A program made the position numbers and the translations under genes. DNA of 64,000 nucleotides from a virus: the IMG/VR virus record IMGVR_UViG_3300032093_011400, positions 24,998 to 88,997 of that record. One strand, written 5' to 3'. The notes under the pieces were generated by a model. That model was given only the letters and a program-made list of their open reading frames with translations. It searched no databases and was not told the origin of the DNA. Positions within the stretch are counted from its first letter, which is position 1, and every line of letters starts with the position of its first letter. Of the stretch, positions 61,429 to 64,000 are shown in pieces.

Positions 61429-62799
61429 ATGGCTGACAAAAATTTTGATTATTTGGGAGAGACCTTCCAATTACAACTTCTTAATCAAATGATAGTTGAT
61501 AAGGACTTTTCACACTCAATTATTGAGGTGATTGAACCTAACTATTTTGAAAACAAATACTTCCGATTATTTGTTCAAATGGTTAAAGAATACTATTCAA
61601 AGTTTGAACACAGTCCTAGTTTTGAGACAATTCAACAAAAAGCTAAAAGTGAAATTAGTCAGGAGTTATTATTAAAGATAACTCTTGACACTATTTCTGA
61701 TATACAAAATGTTACCGAAGAGGGTACTCAGTTTGTTCAGGAAAAGGCTTTGAAGTTTTGTAAACAACAAGAACTTCAAAAGGTTATGGATAAAGCTAAA
61801 AAAATTATTGACCACGGTGAGTTTGAAAACTACGACACTTTGGAAGAAATGGTTAGAGAAGCTTTACAGGTTGGAAACGTGGATAGAGGAACAGGGGATG
61901 TGTTTCAAGACTTAGATGAGGTATTAGCGGATGATTACAGACATCCAATCCCAATGGGAATACCGGGTATTGACAATCTTTTGAAAGGTGGTTTGGCAAA
62001 AGGAGAAATTGGTGTTATATTAGCACCCACAGGTGTTGGTAAATCAACATTAACAACAAAGATTGCTAATCACGCTTTTAATTTAGGATTTAATGTTTTA
62101 CAAATCTTCTTTGAGGATAATTATAAGATTATTCAAAGAAAACATTTTACATGTTGGACAGGTATTGCACCTGATGAATTAAGTAATCATAAAGAAACAG
62201 TGTTGGCAAAGGTTGCTGAAATTAAAGAAACAATGCCAAACAAATTAGTAATGAAGAAGTTACCTTCTGACACATTAACTATGAATCAGATTAAAAATCA
62301 GATTAGAAAAATGATTGCTGATGGGACAAAGATTGATATGGTTATTTTAGACTATATTGATTGTGTTACACCTGAGAAAATGATGGAAGACGAATGGAAA
62401 TCTGAAGGTTCAGTTATGAGAGCATTTGAATCAATGTGTCATGAATTGGACATTGCAGGTTGGACAGCGACACAGGGTAATAGAAGTTCTATTTCATCTG
62501 ATGTAGTAACAACTGACCAAATGGGTGGTTCTATTAAGAAAGCTCAAGTAGGACACGTCATCATCACGGTGGCAAAATCACTACAACAAAAAGAATTGAA
62601 TCTTGCGACTATTGCGATTACAAAGTCAAGAATTGGTAAAGACGGGGTGGTATTTGAAAACTGTAAGTTCAATAATGAAATGTTAGAAATTGACACAGAA
62701 AGTACTACAACATTCTTAGGACTTGAGGAACAAAAGGAAGAAAGAAATAGAAACAGGATTAAAGAAATTATGGAGAAAAGAAAACAACAAACAGTATAA
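61429..62799 (+). CDS. DnaB-like replicative helicase (T4 gp41-like)
   Basis: An N-terminal helical domain (FQLQLLNQMIVDKDFSHSII) precedes a RecA-like SF4 motor: Walker A GVILAPTGVGKSTLTTKIA, LQIFFEDNY, Walker B MVILDYIDCVTP, and the late TATQGNRSSISS and TVAKSLQQKE segments. At 456 aa it is close to T4 gp41 (475 aa). It unwinds the replication fork on the lagging strand together with primase, which is not in this window. It lies upstream of nrdB with a 13-base gap. Confidence 0.9.
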   Translation: MADKNFDYLGETFQLQLLNQMIVDKDFSHSIIEVIEPNYFENKYFRLFVQMVKEYYSKFEHSPSFETIQQKAKSEISQELLLKITLDTISDIQNVTEEGTQFVQEKALKFCKQQELQKVMDKAKKIIDHGEFENYDTLEEMVREALQVGNVDRGTGDVFQDLDEVLADDYRHPIPMGIPGIDNLLKGGLAKGEIGVILAPTGVGKSTLTTKIANHAFNLGFNVLQIFFEDNYKIIQRKHFTCWTGIAPDELSNHKETVLAKVAEIKETMPNKLVMKKLPSDTLTMNQIKNQIRKMIADGTKIDMVILDYIDCVTPEKMMEDEWKSEGSVMRAFESMCHELDIAGWTATQGNRSSISSDVVTTDQMGGSIKKAQVGHVIITVAKSLQQKELNLATIAITKSRIGKDGVVFENCKFNNEMLEIDTESTTTFLGLEEQKEERNRNRIKEIMEKRKQQTV

Positions 62800-62812
62800 T
62801 TATTAAAACAAT

Positions 62813-63772
62813 ATGGAACAAAAAATGGAAAAAATTTTAGTAGAAAATCCAAATCGTTTTGTAATCTTTCCAATACAATACAACGATATTTGGGAATATT
62901 ATAAAATGCATCAAGCCGCGTTTTGGACGGCAGAAGAAATTGATTTAAGCGGTGACCTACGTGACTGGGAAAACTTATCAGAAAATGAACAATATTTTGT
63001 AAAAAATATTTTATCGTTTTTCGCAGCATCAGATGGTATCGTAAATGAAAACTTAGCTGAAAATTTCTATAGAGAAGTACAATATCCTGAAGCTAAATTT
63101 TTCTATGGTATGCAACTTGCTATGGAGAACATTCATAGTTTAATGTATTCTCTTCTTATTGATACTTACGTATCAAATGAAGAAGAAAAGAATAAATGTT
63201 TCACTGCGTTAGATAATTTACCTGCGGTTCAGAAAAAGGCTAAATGGGCTTTGGATTGGATTGAAAATGCATCGTTTCAAGAAAGATTGGTTGCGTTTGC
63301 GGCAGTTGAAGGTATCTTTTTTTCAGGTTCATTCTGTTCTATCTTTTGGTTAAAATCAAGAGGTATTATGCAAGGATTGTGTAATGCTAACGCTTTGATT
63401 TTCAAAGATGAAAACCTACACTGTGACTTCGCAATTCACTTGTTAAACAATCACGTTGAAAACAAACCAAGTGAAAAAAGAATTAAAGAAATTCTACTTT
63501 CAGCTCTTGAGATTGAAAAAGAATTCATCACTGAATCACTACCTGTTTCTTTAATTGGTATGAACCAAAACTTAATGAAACAATATCTTGAGTTTGTTGT
63601 TGATGGTCTATTGGTAAAGTTTGGATGTAAAAAACAATTTAATGTTGAACAACCATTTAAGTTCATGGAACAAATTGCGGTTGAAACAAAAGGTAATTTC
63701 TTCGAGTCAAGAACTGTTGAATACCAAAAAGCTAAATTGAATGAAACATTGTCCTTTACTGACGATTTCTAA
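62813..63772 (+). CDS. nrdB: Ribonucleotide reductase small subunit (class Ia R2)
   Basis: The di-iron ligands are visible: D44 (AEEIDLSGD), E105 and H108 ([13 protein letters not shown]), a Glu in [13 protein letters not shown], and the Glu/His pair in [15 protein letters not shown]. The radical Tyr112 follows H108 by four residues, as in E. coli Tyr122. The C-terminus TFDDF-like end (SFTDDF) is the tail that docks into the large subunit. At 319 aa it is complete. It reduces ribonucleotides with NrdA, encoded next, to supply dNTPs for phage replication. Confidence 0.93.
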   Translation: MEQKMEKILVENPNRFVIFPIQYNDIWEYYKMHQAAFWTAEEIDLSGDLRDWENLSENEQYFVKNILSFFAASDGIVNENLAENFYREVQYPEAKFFYGMQLAMENIHSLMYSLLIDTYVSNEEEKNKCFTALDNLPAVQKKAKWALDWIENASFQERLVAFAAVEGIFFSGSFCSIFWLKSRGIMQGLCNANALIFKDENLHCDFAIHLLNNHVENKPSEKRIKEILLSALEIEKEFITESLPVSLIGMNQNLMKQYLEFVVDGLLVKFGCKKQFNVEQPFKFMEQIAVETKGNFFESRTVEYQKAKLNETLSFTDDF

Positions 63773-63792
63773 TTTATTATTTTTATAGAACT

Positions 63793-64000
63793 ATGATGTC
63801 ACTTAAAATTAAAAAGAGAGGTGGAGATGATGCGTCATTTAATCCACAAAAAATTTATAACCGTATTAAAAGAGCTTCAAAGGGGTTGAGTGTCAACTCC
63901 GATGAAATCTTTATTAAAGTTATCACTTCAGTACCAACTGAAGGTATTATTACAACAAAAGAATTAGATAAGTTAATCTATGAAATTGCTGCGGCATTTA
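63793..64000 (+). CDS. nrdA: Ribonucleotide reductase large subunit, N-terminal ATP-cone (partial)
   Basis: The frame runs off the right edge. The visible 69 residues form an ATP-cone domain: SLKIKKRGGDDASFNPQKIY followed by NRIKRASKGL and helices with ELDKLIYEIAAAF. The ATP-cone is the allosteric activity site at the N-terminus of class I large subunits. ATG codons occur at 63793 and 63796; either could be used. It follows nrdB by 20 bases, completing a standard RNR pair. Confidence 0.85.
   Translation, partial: MMSLKIKKRGGDDASFNPQKIYNRIKRASKGLSVNSDEIFIKVITSVPTEGIITTKELDKLIYEIAAAF

Noticed and set aside
1-64000. tRNA genes, insertion sequences or integrase-type attachment sites
   Set aside because: I scanned intergenic stretches (none exceeds about 270 bases) and saw no cloverleaf, transposase or direct-repeat boundary.

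Overview
The window is 64 kb of a large, AT-rich, T4-related contractile-tailed bacteriophage (myovirus). The T4 signature genes visible are a late sigma factor (gp55-like), neck proteins (gp13- and gp14-like), tail completion protein gp15, sheath gp18, tube gp19, a gp26-like assembly factor, a tape measure, very large baseplate hub proteins, a family B DNA polymerase, gp32-like SSB, UvsX, a FEN-type 5'-3' exonuclease, a gp41-like helicase and NrdB/NrdA. Portal, major capsid protein and terminase are not in this window. Starts are preceded by A/T-rich sequence rather than clear Shine-Dalgarno motifs, which is compatible with a Bacteroidota host, but the host cannot be fixed from this sequence.

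Layout. (1) 1-2641, minus strand: a small set of unrecognised, probably late/virion genes. (2) 2669-22943, minus strand: a nearly gapless ~20 kb operon with eleven glycosyltransferase genes, eight nucleotide-sugar or sugar-modifying genes and a methyltransferase. Embedded in it are PhoH, two small genes (a HAD-like protein and an unknown), dUTPase, a DnaQ-like exonuclease and, at its distal end, the late sigma factor. (3) 23035-25569, minus: five small genes ending in a clear terminator, one encoding a stand-alone WYL-like protein. (4) 25617-31432, plus: a LamG/proline-threonine-linker adhesin and the DNA polymerase. (5) 31429-36201, minus: a small protein, the gp13-like neck protein, a manganese-type superoxide dismutase fused to a nuclease-like domain, and an SNF2 helicase. 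(6) 36259-57934, plus: the tail module (gp14/gp15, sheath, HAD protein, tube, gp26-like chaperone with a likely frameshift extension, tape measure, baseplate proteins of 1592, 107 and 2029 aa). (7) 58004-64000, plus: replication and dNTP synthesis (SSB, UvsX, exonuclease, helicase, NrdB, start of NrdA).

How it works together. The replication block copies the genome and the RNR/dUTPase pair supplies dNTPs. The sigma factor probably directs host RNA polymerase to late promoters; an 8-bp motif TATTTATA/C lies just upstream of many structural genes on both strands and is the best candidate for that promoter. The sugar operon could build a dedicated glycan: GDP-mannose 4,6-dehydratase, a half-size DegT aminotransferase, a hexapeptide acyltransferase and cupins make activated deoxy/amino sugars that the glycosyltransferases would polymerise or attach to the virion or host surface.

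Most notable: the superoxide dismutase-nuclease chimera with a capsid-targeting-like leader and its own late-promoter motif; similar leaders on the WYL-like protein, the HAD protein and one further protein; the probable +1 frameshift in the tail chaperone; a perfect 17-bp inverted repeat over the methyltransferase start codon; and a 49-codon gene between gp15 and the sheath.
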